From NCBI GenBank assembly GCA_016209225.1, contig JACQWO010000048.1, positions 1 through 64,000 on the forward strand: 64,000 nt of DNA. The letters are read 5' to 3'. The notes under the pieces were generated by a model that did no database searches, was not told where the DNA came from, and saw nothing but the letters and a program-made list of their open reading frames with translations. This document shows positions 26,856 through 34,263 of the stretch, piece by piece; the stretch's first letter is position 1; every line of letters begins with the position of its first letter. The stretch comes from Desulfobacterales bacterium. GTDB taxonomy: Bacteria > Desulfobacterota > UBA8473. Made by a program: the position numbers and the translations under genes.

Positions 26856-27653
26856 ATGAAGGATAAAAATATCATCATCATCAAGAAGGTAAAGAAGCAG
26901 GGGGAAGAGGGTGAGCACGGGGGGCAATGGAAGGTTGCATACGCGGATTTTGTTACTGCCTTAATGGCATTCTTTCTGCTGATGTGGCTTTTAGCCATGG
27001 TAGCCCCTGAAAAAAAGGAGAGGCTTGCTTCATATTTTAAGGAATTCGAGATATTCAACGAGAGCGGTCAATCCTTCATGGGAAAATCCAGCGAGGTCAT
27101 TAATAATGCGGGTAAAGCTCGAAAGGTTCCGCGTGAATTACAGGGGACATCCAATATGAAACCTGAGGAATTTAAAGAAGTAATAAAGAGAGCTATCGAA
27201 GAAAAACTCGGAGACATTAAAGACCAGATAATAGTAGATATATTTGAGGGTGGAGTTCGTGTTCAGTTAATGGACAAAGAAGGGAGGCCAATGTTTGACC
27301 TCGGTTCAACAAAGCCCACGTCCCTTGCGGTAAGGATATTACGGGTAATCGGAGACAACATAAAATTCCTGCCGAATTCTGTCGCTGTAGAGGGTCATAC
27401 CGATTCATTAGCATATAGCTCTACAGGTTACGGCAACTGGGATCTCTCTACAGAACGTGCATTGGCAGCAAAAAAGGAACTGGAAAAAAATGGGCTTGAA
27501 TCTAAACGCCTTATCAGGGTCGCAGGCTACTCAGATACAGTGCCCCTTGTAAAAGAAGACCCGAGGGACCCAAGGAATAGAAGGATAAGCATACTGCTCA
27601 TGTTCCCTGATAAATCAGAGAATCCAGGAGTCAGGAGTCAGGAGTCAGAATGA
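26856..27653 (+). CDS. motB: MotB-type stator protein, pair 2
   Basis: A 265-aa stator subunit starting at ATG 26856 (MKDKNIIIIKK), preceded by AAGGG. The frame is open upstream only through repeat DNA. The membrane helix (about 25-46) has the channel aspartate Asp31 in AYADFVTALM. An OmpA-like domain with VEGHTDSLAY and NRRISILL follows. The last residues (ENPGVRSQESE) are encoded by a GGAGTCA repeat, and its stop overlaps the start of the VWA gene. Confidence 0.94.
   Translation: MKDKNIIIIKKVKKQGEEGEHGGQWKVAYADFVTALMAFFLLMWLLAMVAPEKKERLASYFKEFEIFNESGQSFMGKSSEVINNAGKARKVPRELQGTSNMKPEEFKEVIKRAIEEKLGDIKDQIIVDIFEGGVRVQLMDKEGRPMFDLGSTKPTSLAVRILRVIGDNIKFLPNSVAVEGHTDSLAYSSTGYGNWDLSTERALAAKKELEKNGLESKRLIRVAGYSDTVPLVKEDPRDPRNRRISILLMFPDKSENPGVRSQESE
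27624..27652 (+). repeat. GGAGTCA-word repeat forming a translation start
   Basis: Three and a half 7-nt words (CCAGGAGTCAGGAGTCAGGAGTCAG) end in AATGA. AGGAG six bases before ATG is a good Shine-Dalgarno, so the repeat supplies the ribosome-binding site of the VWA gene. A complementary copy at 19158-19176 also reads GGAGTCAGAATGAAAA, so the ATG is part of the repeat consensus. Confidence 0.8.
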
Positions 27654-29137
27654 AAAGATTACTGACATTATCAGTAGTTCTTACCTTACTCTTATTCTTA
27701 CCTGCACGATTGGCTGCTGATGATGTTTTACCCGGCAAGCAGGGAGCTCAAAAAGGTCAGAGGGCATCCGATAATAATTCGCCAGATCGTGAAGGGGCTG
27801 ATATTATTATATTAATGGATAGTTCAGGCAGCATGAAAAAGACCGATCCCCAAGACTATAGACAGCCGGCGGCAAAGCTCTTTGTATCCCTCCTTGGGGA
27901 AAGTGATCGTATAGGAATTATGAGTTTTGGGGATTCAGCCAGGGTTTTGGCATCTCTTACAGATGCCACCAAGAAAAATCGCGAGGTACTATTTAATGCC
28001 ATCAACAAAATATCTTCAAAGGAATCTTCTACAAATATCTATGATGCCGTAAAAAAGGGGTTTGATGAGCTTAAATCCTGTCAGAAGAAAAGCAGGATTA
28101 TTATTCTGATGTCTGATGGCAAGCTCGCATTGGGTTCAAAGAAAAAAGACGATGCGGCATTTGCAGAACTATCCAGAATTCTACCCGAGTTGACAAAGTC
28201 CAATATCAAGCTTTACACCGTAGCCTTTACGGAAATATCTGACGTGAAACTTCTCGAGGACATGGCAAAGGAAACAGGGGGAGTCTTTAAGTTTGCTAAA
28301 AATGATAAGGATATCCATCTAATATTTGCATCAATCTTTGAGAAGATTAAATCTCCGAATACCATTCCTTTTGAAGGTGAGACCTTCGAGATAGACAAGG
28401 ATATAAATGAAGCGATATTGCTTATTAGTAAGACACCCGTAACATCCACCGAACTCATAGACCCATTAAGAGGGAAACATACCTCCGTGAAATATGGAAA
28501 AAACATAGAATGGTATAAGTCAAACATCTTTGATATGATTACCATCAAGGAACCTGCCGTGGGAAAATGGAAGGTGAAACTAAGCGCCAGAGAAGGGAAT
28601 AAGATATATGTGATAACAAATCTTAGTCTTAAAAGTTCCTTTGACAAAAGCTTTGTTTTTAAAGGAGATAAAATAAAGATTGACGTTTGGCTCGAAAGAG
28701 ATGGCAAAATATTAACAGAAAAGGATGTTCTTAGACAGGTATCCTTCTCTTCTGAAATAGTTACTCCCGGTAGAAAAAGTATGAGATTGGATCTCCTGGA
28801 CGATGGAAAACATGGAGATGATAAGCCTGATGATGGGATATCCTCCCGTGAGCTCGTGGTTAACGAAGGAGGAGAATATGCCATTAAGGCAGTCGCAAAA
28901 AGCATAACATTCAATAGAGAAAAAGTTATTCAGTTTAAGGCTATTTCAAAACCTGTACCGTTGGCAAAACAGATAACACTTTCTAAACCCCCATTGAAGA
29001 AAAAGACCCTGTCTGGGACAGATGTTTCATGGAAATCAGTTCTCATTAAATTTGGCATTATAAACCTGTTATTACTATTTATAGTTACAATTATATATCT
29101 ATACAAAAAAGACAAAAAGGATGGTTTTAAAAAATAG
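27650..29137 (+). CDS. Secreted, membrane-anchored VWA-domain protein next to stator genes
   Basis: A 495-aa protein: N-terminal signal peptide (about 1-23), von Willebrand factor A domain (about 50-235) with an intact metal site DSSGS (57-61), the STNIYDA threonine and ILMSDGK, a beta-rich region (about 240-440, with DDGKHGDDKPDDG that could bind calcium) and a C-terminal membrane helix (about 463-485) with a basic tail. The bulk is therefore periplasmic. It overlaps motB-2 and precedes a membrane coiled-coil protein. I do not know a described function; a role in stator anchoring or adhesion is inference. The TAG stop lies in a TAGGCTG repeat. Confidence 0.85.
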   Translation: MKRLLTLSVVLTLLLFLPARLAADDVLPGKQGAQKGQRASDNNSPDREGADIIILMDSSGSMKKTDPQDYRQPAAKLFVSLLGESDRIGIMSFGDSARVLASLTDATKKNREVLFNAINKISSKESSTNIYDAVKKGFDELKSCQKKSRIIILMSDGKLALGSKKKDDAAFAELSRILPELTKSNIKLYTVAFTEISDVKLLEDMAKETGGVFKFAKNDKDIHLIFASIFEKIKSPNTIPFEGETFEIDKDINEAILLISKTPVTSTELIDPLRGKHTSVKYGKNIEWYKSNIFDMITIKEPAVGKWKVKLSAREGNKIYVITNLSLKSSFDKSFVFKGDKIKIDVWLERDGKILTEKDVLRQVSFSSEIVTPGRKSMRLDLLDDGKHGDDKPDDGISSRELVVNEGGEYAIKAVAKSITFNREKVIQFKAISKPVPLAKQITLSKPPLKKKTLSGTDVSWKSVLIKFGIINLLLLFIVTIIYLYKKDKKDGFKK

Positions 29138-29196
29138 GCTGTATACTGTTAGTCTATAGGCCGTAGCCTACAGCCTAAACAACCTGAGTAGTTACC
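29135..29196. repeat. TAGGCTG-word repeat closed by CCTGAGTAGTTACC
   Basis: TAGGCTGTATACTGTTAG and GTAGCCTACAGCCTAAAC words end in AACCTGAGTAGTTACC (29181-29196), the right end of the GGTAACTRCTCAGG family. The initial TAG is the stop of the VWA gene. Confidence 0.85.
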
Positions 29197-29213
29197 TTTA
29201 TGGGATACTGGTA

Positions 29214-29690
29214 ATGATGATAAAGATTGATGCCCTTTATTTTCTGCTGCTTATTCAGTTTTCAGTGATACTGCTGGTATCGGCAGTATACCTTTTTTTG
29301 AAGAATAGGATGTATAGAGCGCTAAATCTGAAGCCCTTAAAAGAACTTGCAGAGGCAAAGAATACTATAAAGGAATCGGAAATGTTAAAAACAGAGGAAC
29401 ATAAACAGAGACTGGAAGCAGAGGAAGTGCAGGAAGTAAAAGCCACTGAAGAGTTGCCGGTTCCTCAGGGGATGGGCGAAGCTGTTGATGAAGACAGGTA
29501 TATTGAAATATTAAGAGATAGGGATGAATTAATGACAAAGGTGAAGAAATTTGAGGATAAATTACAGGAAAAAACCAAACTATTGGATGAAATACAGGAA
29601 AAGTATGAGGGGAAAGAAGAGGAATATGCAAATCTGGAAAAAGAATATTTGATCTTGTACAAACGGCATCAAGAACAAGGGTTGTCTTAA
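29214..29690 (+). CDS. Membrane-anchored coiled-coil protein
   Basis: A 158-aa protein with one N-terminal membrane helix (about 6-27) and then a long charged, helical, probably coiled-coil cytoplasmic region (about 45-155). I recognise no enzymatic motif. It is the last gene of the MotA-MotB-VWA block and may scaffold or tether (inference). Its start could be the ATG at 29214 or the next ATG at 29217. Confidence 0.7.
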   Translation: MMIKIDALYFLLLIQFSVILLVSAVYLFLKNRMYRALNLKPLKELAEAKNTIKESEMLKTEEHKQRLEAEEVQEVKATEELPVPQGMGEAVDEDRYIEILRDRDELMTKVKKFEDKLQEKTKLLDEIQEKYEGKEEEYANLEKEYLILYKRHQEQGLS

Positions 29691-29715
29691 CTGCAACTCA
29701 AATATTCCCATTTAA

Positions 29716-29806
29716 AGGATTCAAGGATCAGGGGATTCAAGGGGTCAAGTGAAAACCTATTTTCTCTTCTCTTCTTGAACCCTAGAATCCTTGAACCCTC
29801 GAATAC
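29716..29806. repeat. GGATTCAAGG-word inverted repeat between convergent genes
   Basis: AAAGGATTCAAGGATCAGGGGATTCAAGGGG is followed by a 30-nt loop and CTTGAACCCTAGAATCCTTGAACCC. The arms are complementary. It lies between the convergent coiled-coil gene and flgE and may stop transcription both ways; no clear T-run is present. Confidence 0.85.
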
Positions 29807-29813
29807 TAAATAA

Positions 29814-31112
29814 TTATCTCTTCAGATTCACAAGTTCCTGCATCAGTTCATCAGTTGTAGTTATTACCCTCGAATTTGCCTGAAATCCCCTTTGTGCAGA
29901 AATCATCTTCACAAATTCTTCTGCAAGGTCAACATTGCTGAGTTCAAGGGTATTCGAAAGAACTCTGCCAAGACCTGAGGTGCCTGCTATATCAACAATT
30001 GGTATACCTGAATCAAAGGACTCTGCATAAAGGTTTCTCCCGAGCTTTGTCAAGCTTGCCGGTGCAACAAATCTTGCAAGTGCAATCTGTCCTATTTCCC
30101 TTGTCTGTCCATTGGTGAAAACCCCTGTTATTAACCCATTCTCTGAAATAGCCATGTTCTTAAAAGACCCTGATGAATAGCCATCCTGACCTATGTTCAT
30201 AACGGCAAAATCCGATGCAAACTGTGTTATGCCATCAAATCCGTTACCGGCCGGAGTTTCACCCGTACCTGTTCCGTAGTTGAACGTTATAGTCTGCGGA
30301 GTGGTTACGGAAGCTCCAAAATTGAAACTTATTGCTGTCCCGCTGTTATCGTCAATAAGCGCGCCATCTGTAGCAAATGTCAGCGATTGGGTGCCGGCAT
30401 CAACAAGCAATGAAGAATCAGCAGGGTCCTGATGAACATAATGGACATCCCACGCGTTAGCGGCGGTCTTCACAAAATATAATGTTACCTGATGAGCCCC
30501 CCCCTGAGAGTCGTATACGGAAATAGTTGTAGAAGAGTTATAATTAGCAGGATCGTCATCGACTAAATCTCCATTTCCATCCAATGTGAAAGCAGCAGAT
30601 GGAACAGCAGCAGATGCGTTTAAATTTACTGCGATGTCTGCACTGCTTGTTATATTGGCCGGGCTTTGCCTGTTTGTTATCTGCAAATTGCCTATGGTTC
30701 CAGCTATATTTCCAGATGCATCGGCAAGATACCCCTGAAGGACCAAACCATCGGGATTTACAATCTTTCCGTCTTTGTTGATGGAAAACTGGCCGGCTCG
30801 CGTATAATACTTTCCACCGCTGTCATTAACAGTAAAGAACCCATCTCCATCAATAGCAAGGTCAAGGGCGTTTGCCGTAGTCTCCAATGATCCCTGTGTA
30901 AAGAGAGGTGATATACCGCTTATAAACACTCCACGGCCTATCTGTGACGAGCCTACAACACCTGTAAGGGTCTGACTCAACACATCCCCAAAAGTTGCCC
31001 TGCTTGCCTTAAATCCTGCAGTATTCATGTTCGCAATATTGTCTCCGATAACGGAAAGGGATGTACCATTTGCATTCATACCGCTTATTGCCGCAAAAAG
31101 TGATGTTAACAT
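29814..31112 (-). CDS. flgE: FlgE flagellar hook protein
   Basis: Builds the hook. The 432-aa protein has the rod/hook family N-terminal signature GDNIANMNTAGFKASRA (about 22-38), a long variable middle and the conserved C-terminus SNVDLAEEFVKMISAQRG with helices that pack in the core. Length is usual for a hook protein. CAAAGGAGG-like sequence lies before the ATG. A MITE-like element separates it from flgD. Confidence 0.95.
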   Translation of the reverse strand: MLTSLFAAISGMNANGTSLSVIGDNIANMNTAGFKASRATFGDVLSQTLTGVVGSSQIGRGVFISGISPLFTQGSLETTANALDLAIDGDGFFTVNDSGGKYYTRAGQFSINKDGKIVNPDGLVLQGYLADASGNIAGTIGNLQITNRQSPANITSSADIAVNLNASAAVPSAAFTLDGNGDLVDDDPANYNSSTTISVYDSQGGAHQVTLYFVKTAANAWDVHYVHQDPADSSLLVDAGTQSLTFATDGALIDDNSGTAISFNFGASVTTPQTITFNYGTGTGETPAGNGFDGITQFASDFAVMNIGQDGYSSGSFKNMAISENGLITGVFTNGQTREIGQIALARFVAPASLTKLGRNLYAESFDSGIPIVDIAGTSGLGRVLSNTLELSNVDLAEEFVKMISAQRGFQANSRVITTTDELMQELVNLKR

Positions 31113-31132
31113 CTGCTGCCTCCTTTCAAATA

Positions 31133-31287
31133 TGATGGCTTCGTAAAAAGTCCATCTGCTGCGTTGTGCTGCATCCTTAGTCGTTGCGGCGTACCCCTAA
31201 GTACGCCTCACTCCTCAGGATTTGCGCGCCTTGCATCTGGAGCTTTTTACTTTGCCATCCCAATTGTGACTTTTTACAAATCCATCA
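31133..31287. mobile_element. MITE-like 155-nt element with 20-nt terminal inverted repeats
   Basis: The ends TGATGGCTTCGTAAAAAGTC (31133-31152) and GACTTTTTACAAATCCATCA (31268-31287) are complementary with few mismatches; the interior has no gene. The right end contains the flgD stop codon (TGA of TGATGG read on the minus strand). A solo end (ACTTTTTACGAAGCCATCA) is at 44599-44617. Similar ends occur in many environmental genomes by my recollection. No transposase is in the window. Confidence 0.8.
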
Positions 31288-31653
31288 AATATTTCCGTAT
31301 AGTTCTTTAATTTCCCCAAGGGGGAACTTCTTGTCATTGTCTAATACAAGATAGGTAATGCCATTTTCAAAATTAACCCCGGTAACCTTTCCTGTACTGC
31401 CATCTTGTGTCGTAACATTCCTTCCCATGAGATTTATGGCCATGCTGTTGTTAAGTGAGCTTTGATATGTAAGCAGTTCTTCAATCTTTTTATTCATGTT
31501 GAATAACTGCTCGAGTGAACTGAACTGTGCAAGTTGTGCTGTAAATTCCGCACCTTCCACAGGGTTAAGTGGATCCTGGTACCTTAGTTGAGAGGTAAAA
31601 AGCTTTAGAAAATCATCCTTTCCTAATGTCTTTCCAACAGTTGAAATGTCCAT
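31285..31653 (-). CDS. flgD: FlgD hook-capping protein
   Basis: Scaffold for hook assembly. Starting at ATG 31653 (MDISTVGKTLGKDDFL), with GGAGGGAAG upstream, it has 122 aa; the longer open frame to 31698 runs through repeat words. The N-terminal signature LGKDDFLKLFTSQLRYQDPL (about 10-29) and EFTAQLAQFSSLEQL are diagnostic. It is short for the family, lacking much of the C-terminal Ig-like region. Its stop lies in the end of the MITE-like element, so truncation by insertion is possible. Confidence 0.9.
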   Translation of the reverse strand: MDISTVGKTLGKDDFLKLFTSQLRYQDPLNPVEGAEFTAQLAQFSSLEQLFNMNKKIEELLTYQSSLNNSMAINLMGRNVTTQDGSTGKVTGVNFENGITYLVLDNDKKFPLGEIKELYGNI

Positions 31654-31666
31654 ATCTTCCCTCCTT

Positions 31667-31783
31667 TTCTGACCCAGGTTCAAAGTTCCGGGGTTCACGG
31701 TTCAACGGTTTAAGATAATTATTAAGCATTTCACTCAAACCTCTGAACCCGTTAACCTTGAACCCTAAACCTGAATAGTTACG
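31667..31783. repeat. GGTTCAAAG-word element closed by CCTGAATAGTTAC
   Basis: GGTTCAAAGTTCCGGGGTTCACGGTTCAACGG faces CTGAACCCGTTAACCTTGAACCCTAAACC. The right end CCTGAATAGTTACG (31770-31783) is a variant of the common CCTGAGTAGTTAC end. It lies between fliK and flgD. Confidence 0.82.
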
Positions 31784-31799
31784 AATTTTCTAACGGGAT

Positions 31800-32975
31800 T
31801 TAAATAAAAATACTTACCCCCCTCATATCCCAATAAGAAATCGGTAATTGCATTTCTTTCCTTGATTGTGGTGCTTCTGTATCTTCTTCCCCAACATTAT
31901 CCTCTGCTTCATTTCTTTTATCTTTAAGGGACACCGAAAAACTTCCTACGTTGAGTCCTTCATTATTAAGTGTATTCAGGATATTATGGAGATTATTGAC
32001 AATCAATTCCTTTCCGATGGTATCTGATACATTTATATGCGCATTGATCATACCTTTGTCCAGGGTTAACTCGATATGGAGCTTTCCCAGGCTCTTGGTT
32101 CCAAGGAAAACATCTATCGAGGCATCATCTTTTCTTGTTACAATGAACGCATTCCCAGGAATGTAAGTAGATTCCGGCGATTCTTTTATAGGTTGAGCAA
32201 ATTTGACATTATTCGAGTTAGCAGCGTTATCAAAATTTGGGAATATGCTCCCCGGTTTTATAGCGATCTCGGCCGTATGTGAGCCGGCATCCTTCCCTTT
32301 GCCTGCTGCCGGCTGTTCAAGCGCTGTGAATTTGTTTAATTCAGATAAGACCTCGCTTATAGATGATTTTGTTGAAGCGTTACCTAAAGGGGATTGGGGT
32401 TCAGTGGCTCTAATCTCTGAGAGCATTGTAACTGGCTTCTGTAATAGCTTTCCCTCGGAACTATTTGATGAGGCAGAGGTTGTATAAAGAATATCTATCG
32501 AGGCGTCATCTTTTTTCGTTATAACGACAGTATTTCCAGGTATCTGGATAACTTCCGGTGATTCTTTTATAGGTTGAGCAAATTTGACATTATTCGAGTT
32601 AGCAGCGTTATCAAAATTTGGGAATATGTTCCACGGTTTTATGCCTATCTCTGCTGTATGTGAGCCGGCATCCTTCCCGTTGCCTGCTGCCTGCTGTCCT
32701 GTTGCTTCAGACAGACTGCTGCCCTCCGCTGATATATCCTGATCCCCTGACTGTAACGTTGAGATGGATAAAATAGATGGATTGCCCTGTAGTATGTTTA
32801 ATATGGCGGCTATCAGGTAATCAAAAGACTCCTTATCAGATTTTAAGGATTCGGGATCAGACCCGTAGCAATATAACCCAAATGTCGGGTCATCAGCCCC
32901 CAAATCCTTACTTCGAACTTCTAATGGCTTCACACCACCGGTCATTTTAGACTCTATTGGCATTGACATATCCAT
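31800..32975 (-). CDS. fliK: FliK hook-length control protein
   Basis: Measures hook length and switches FlhB. The start at ATG 32975 (MDMSMPIESK) is preferred to a TTG 20 codons upstream; this gives 391 aa. The N-terminal part is low-complexity. The C-terminal domain (from about 300) has LGKLHIELTLDKGMINAHIN and the helix after it, as in the FliK core. A block of about 68 residues (GxGKDAGSHTAEI ... TxKDDASID) occurs twice, with a 381-nt period (32111-32315 and 32492-32696). The variable, repetitive middle is typical of the ruler part. Confidence 0.85.
   Translation of the reverse strand: MDMSMPIESKMTGGVKPLEVRSKDLGADDPTFGLYCYGSDPESLKSDKESFDYLIAAILNILQGNPSILSISTLQSGDQDISAEGSSLSEATGQQAAGNGKDAGSHTAEIGIKPWNIFPNFDNAANSNNVKFAQPIKESPEVIQIPGNTVVITKKDDASIDILYTTSASSNSSEGKLLQKPVTMLSEIRATEPQSPLGNASTKSSISEVLSELNKFTALEQPAAGKGKDAGSHTAEIAIKPGSIFPNFDNAANSNNVKFAQPIKESPESTYIPGNAFIVTRKDDASIDVFLGTKSLGKLHIELTLDKGMINAHINVSDTIGKELIVNNLHNILNTLNNEGLNVGSFSVSLKDKRNEAEDNVGEEDTEAPQSRKEMQLPISYWDMRGVSIFI
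32111..32696 (-). repeat. 381-nt-period in-frame duplication in fliK
   Basis: Two blocks of about 205 nt (32111-32315 and 32492-32696) share most bases. Period measured from three landmarks: gagccggcat at 32281/32662, gcagcgttat at 32221/32602 and atctatcgaggc at 32112/32493. 381 is 3 x 127, so the frame is kept. Confidence 0.92.
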
Positions 32976-32988
32976 ATTGGGAATTACC

Positions 32989-33004
32989 TTCAATAAGTAT
33001 GCCA
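32989..33004 (-). promoter_or_regulatory. Weak sigma-54-like promoter before fliK
   Basis: On the minus strand TGGCATACTTATTGAA fits the -24 box and spacing but has GA instead of GC at -12. The same variant precedes flgB (39806-39821). The implied leader before ATG 32975 would be only a few bases, which weakens the call. Confidence 0.35.
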
Positions 33005-33058
33005 GGTAATGTACTAATAACCAAATTCCCAGCAACGATAATCAAGCAGTCTTCGTAT

Positions 33059-33196
33059 CCGTTTACAGTTCACGGTTTGCAGTTAACAGTTGGCAAAAAT
33101 GCTTCAAGCTTTATATAATAACAGCAAGCTTAAGCTTGCTGTTGTAATGCCTGCTGTTGTAATTACCGTAAACTGTAAACTGAGAACTGTTAACGG
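33059..33196. repeat. AACAGC-palindrome dispersed element, copy 4
   Basis: Same orientation as copy 2: CCGTTTACAGTTCACGGTTTGC ... AAGCTTTATATAAT, 24-nt perfect palindrome at 33120-33143, GCCTGCTGTTGTAATTACCG ... GTTAACGG. The remaining gap to motE (33197-33301) holds no recognised signal. Confidence 0.87.
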
Positions 33197-33301
33197 TTAC
33201 CAGTCTTCTTAATTAGCTATTATTGCGGGGGACAAAGTTCCGAAAGGTTCTTGCATGTTTACAAGAGGGGATTTTAAAAGGTATTTACAGGTGAAAATAT
33301 T

Positions 33302-33826
33302 TCATTCGGTAGGAAATTTTTTCTCAAAATTTATCATACCCTCGGTTACAGATACGACCTTTTTTCTATCCATATATGCCATCACGGCGCCAACCTTTTT
33401 GGGCTTCATCTTGAGGATAATCTTTACTGCCATAGGTTGATTAATAGCAGAGAGTGCTGCCGCCGCCTCTTCCGGCGGCATTGATTCATATGATTTAACC
33501 AAACGGTCAAGTTTTTCGTTACTAATTTGCTCTATCTTTCTAAGTACATCTTCGAACTGTTCTAAAAGCTTCGTATATTTCTGTATCCTCTCATCAACAT
33601 CCTTTCTAATGGCGTTAAGTCTTTCTTCCTCCTTTTTAAGGGTTCCCTCTTTCTCTTTAATCTCTTTGTGCCTTTTATTTATGGACTTTATCATGTCGTC
33701 CTGGGCATGAACAAAACCAGTGAAAAGCGAGTAGTGTATGGTGAGCAATAAAAAGACAATGAGAAACAAAAAAAATTTCTTATTAACCGTGAACCGTGAA
33801 CCGTGAACCGTGAACCGTTTTTTCAT
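33302..33826 (-). CDS. motE: MotE-like flagellar protein (MgtE N-terminal-type domain)
   Basis: A 174-aa periplasmic protein: signal peptide (about 1-41), coiled coil (about 45-110) and a C-terminal domain with YESMPPEEAAAALSAINQP and MKPKKVGAVMAYMD, as in the MotE/MgtE-N family that stabilises other motor components. Start ATG overlaps the fliJ stop (ATGA). The first residues RFTVHGSRFTVN are encoded by tandem GGTTCAC words (33785-33819), so the N-terminus looks newly acquired. Confidence 0.88.
   Translation of the reverse strand: MKKRFTVHGSRFTVNKKFFLFLIVFLLLTIHYSLFTGFVHAQDDMIKSINKRHKEIKEKEGTLKKEEERLNAIRKDVDERIQKYTKLLEQFEDVLRKIEQISNEKLDRLVKSYESMPPEEAAAALSAINQPMAVKIILKMKPKKVGAVMAYMDRKKVVSVTEGMINFEKKFPTE
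33785..33819. repeat. GTGAACC 7-nt tandem repeat at the motE 5' end
   Basis: Four to five copies of the word CGTGAAC in a row (ACCGTGAACCGTGAACCGTG...). It is read on the minus strand as the beginning of MotE. The same word array is at 54144-54218. Confidence 0.9.
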
Positions 33827-34263
33827 TTCCTCGATTTCCTCGAAAGAAAGTTAAAATCTATCTCTTTCTGTTCTCCAAGTGATGCCTCCCTTGTTTCCTT
33901 GTGAAGAATCTTATCATTGAGTATTTCAAAGAGTCGGGTTTCTTTATGTGCCTCCAACATAGCCTCTTGTTTCGCTTCAAGCTCTGAGAGTTGTCTAAGA
34001 ACAATCTTTCTTTGATCTTCTATCTGTTTGCCTATATACGAAAAATAGTTGTAGAAAAACTCCATTTCTCGAATATTTGAGGATCCATTAACCTGCATGC
34101 TGTTAAACTCCGCAACAGTCTTTTTAAATATACCTTCGAGAGAATCGAGCCTTGACTTCTCTACGCCAAGTTTATCTCTGGTTTTCCTTACCTCAACCTC
34201 GATTTGATCTTTTGTAAACCCCTTTAATTCCAATATTTTTGATACCATCATTTGTCGGGTCAT
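33823..34263 (-). CDS. fliJ: FliJ flagellar export chaperone/coiled-coil protein
   Basis: A 146-aa helical coiled-coil protein, of the usual FliJ length, which links the FliI ATPase to the FlhA gate. It contains long charged heptads with FNSMQVNGSSNIREMEFFYNY near the middle. Sequence is weakly conserved, but the position immediately after fliI (4-nt overlap) and size support the call. Confidence 0.87.
   Translation of the reverse strand: MTRQMMVSKILELKGFTKDQIEVEVRKTRDKLGVEKSRLDSLEGIFKKTVAEFNSMQVNGSSNIREMEFFYNYFSYIGKQIEDQRKIVLRQLSELEAKQEAMLEAHKETRLFEILNDKILHKETREASLGEQKEIDFNFLSRKSRK

Noticed and set aside
28213-28914. Minus-strand open frame antisense to the VWA gene
   Set aside because: Opposite a coherent signal-peptide/VWA/anchor protein; no motif in the antisense product.
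31653-31698. Longer FlgD N-terminus (NPGTLNLGQKRRED)
   Set aside because: Encoded by GGTTCAAAG repeat words; the ATG at 31653 has GGAGGGAAG and begins the family sequence.
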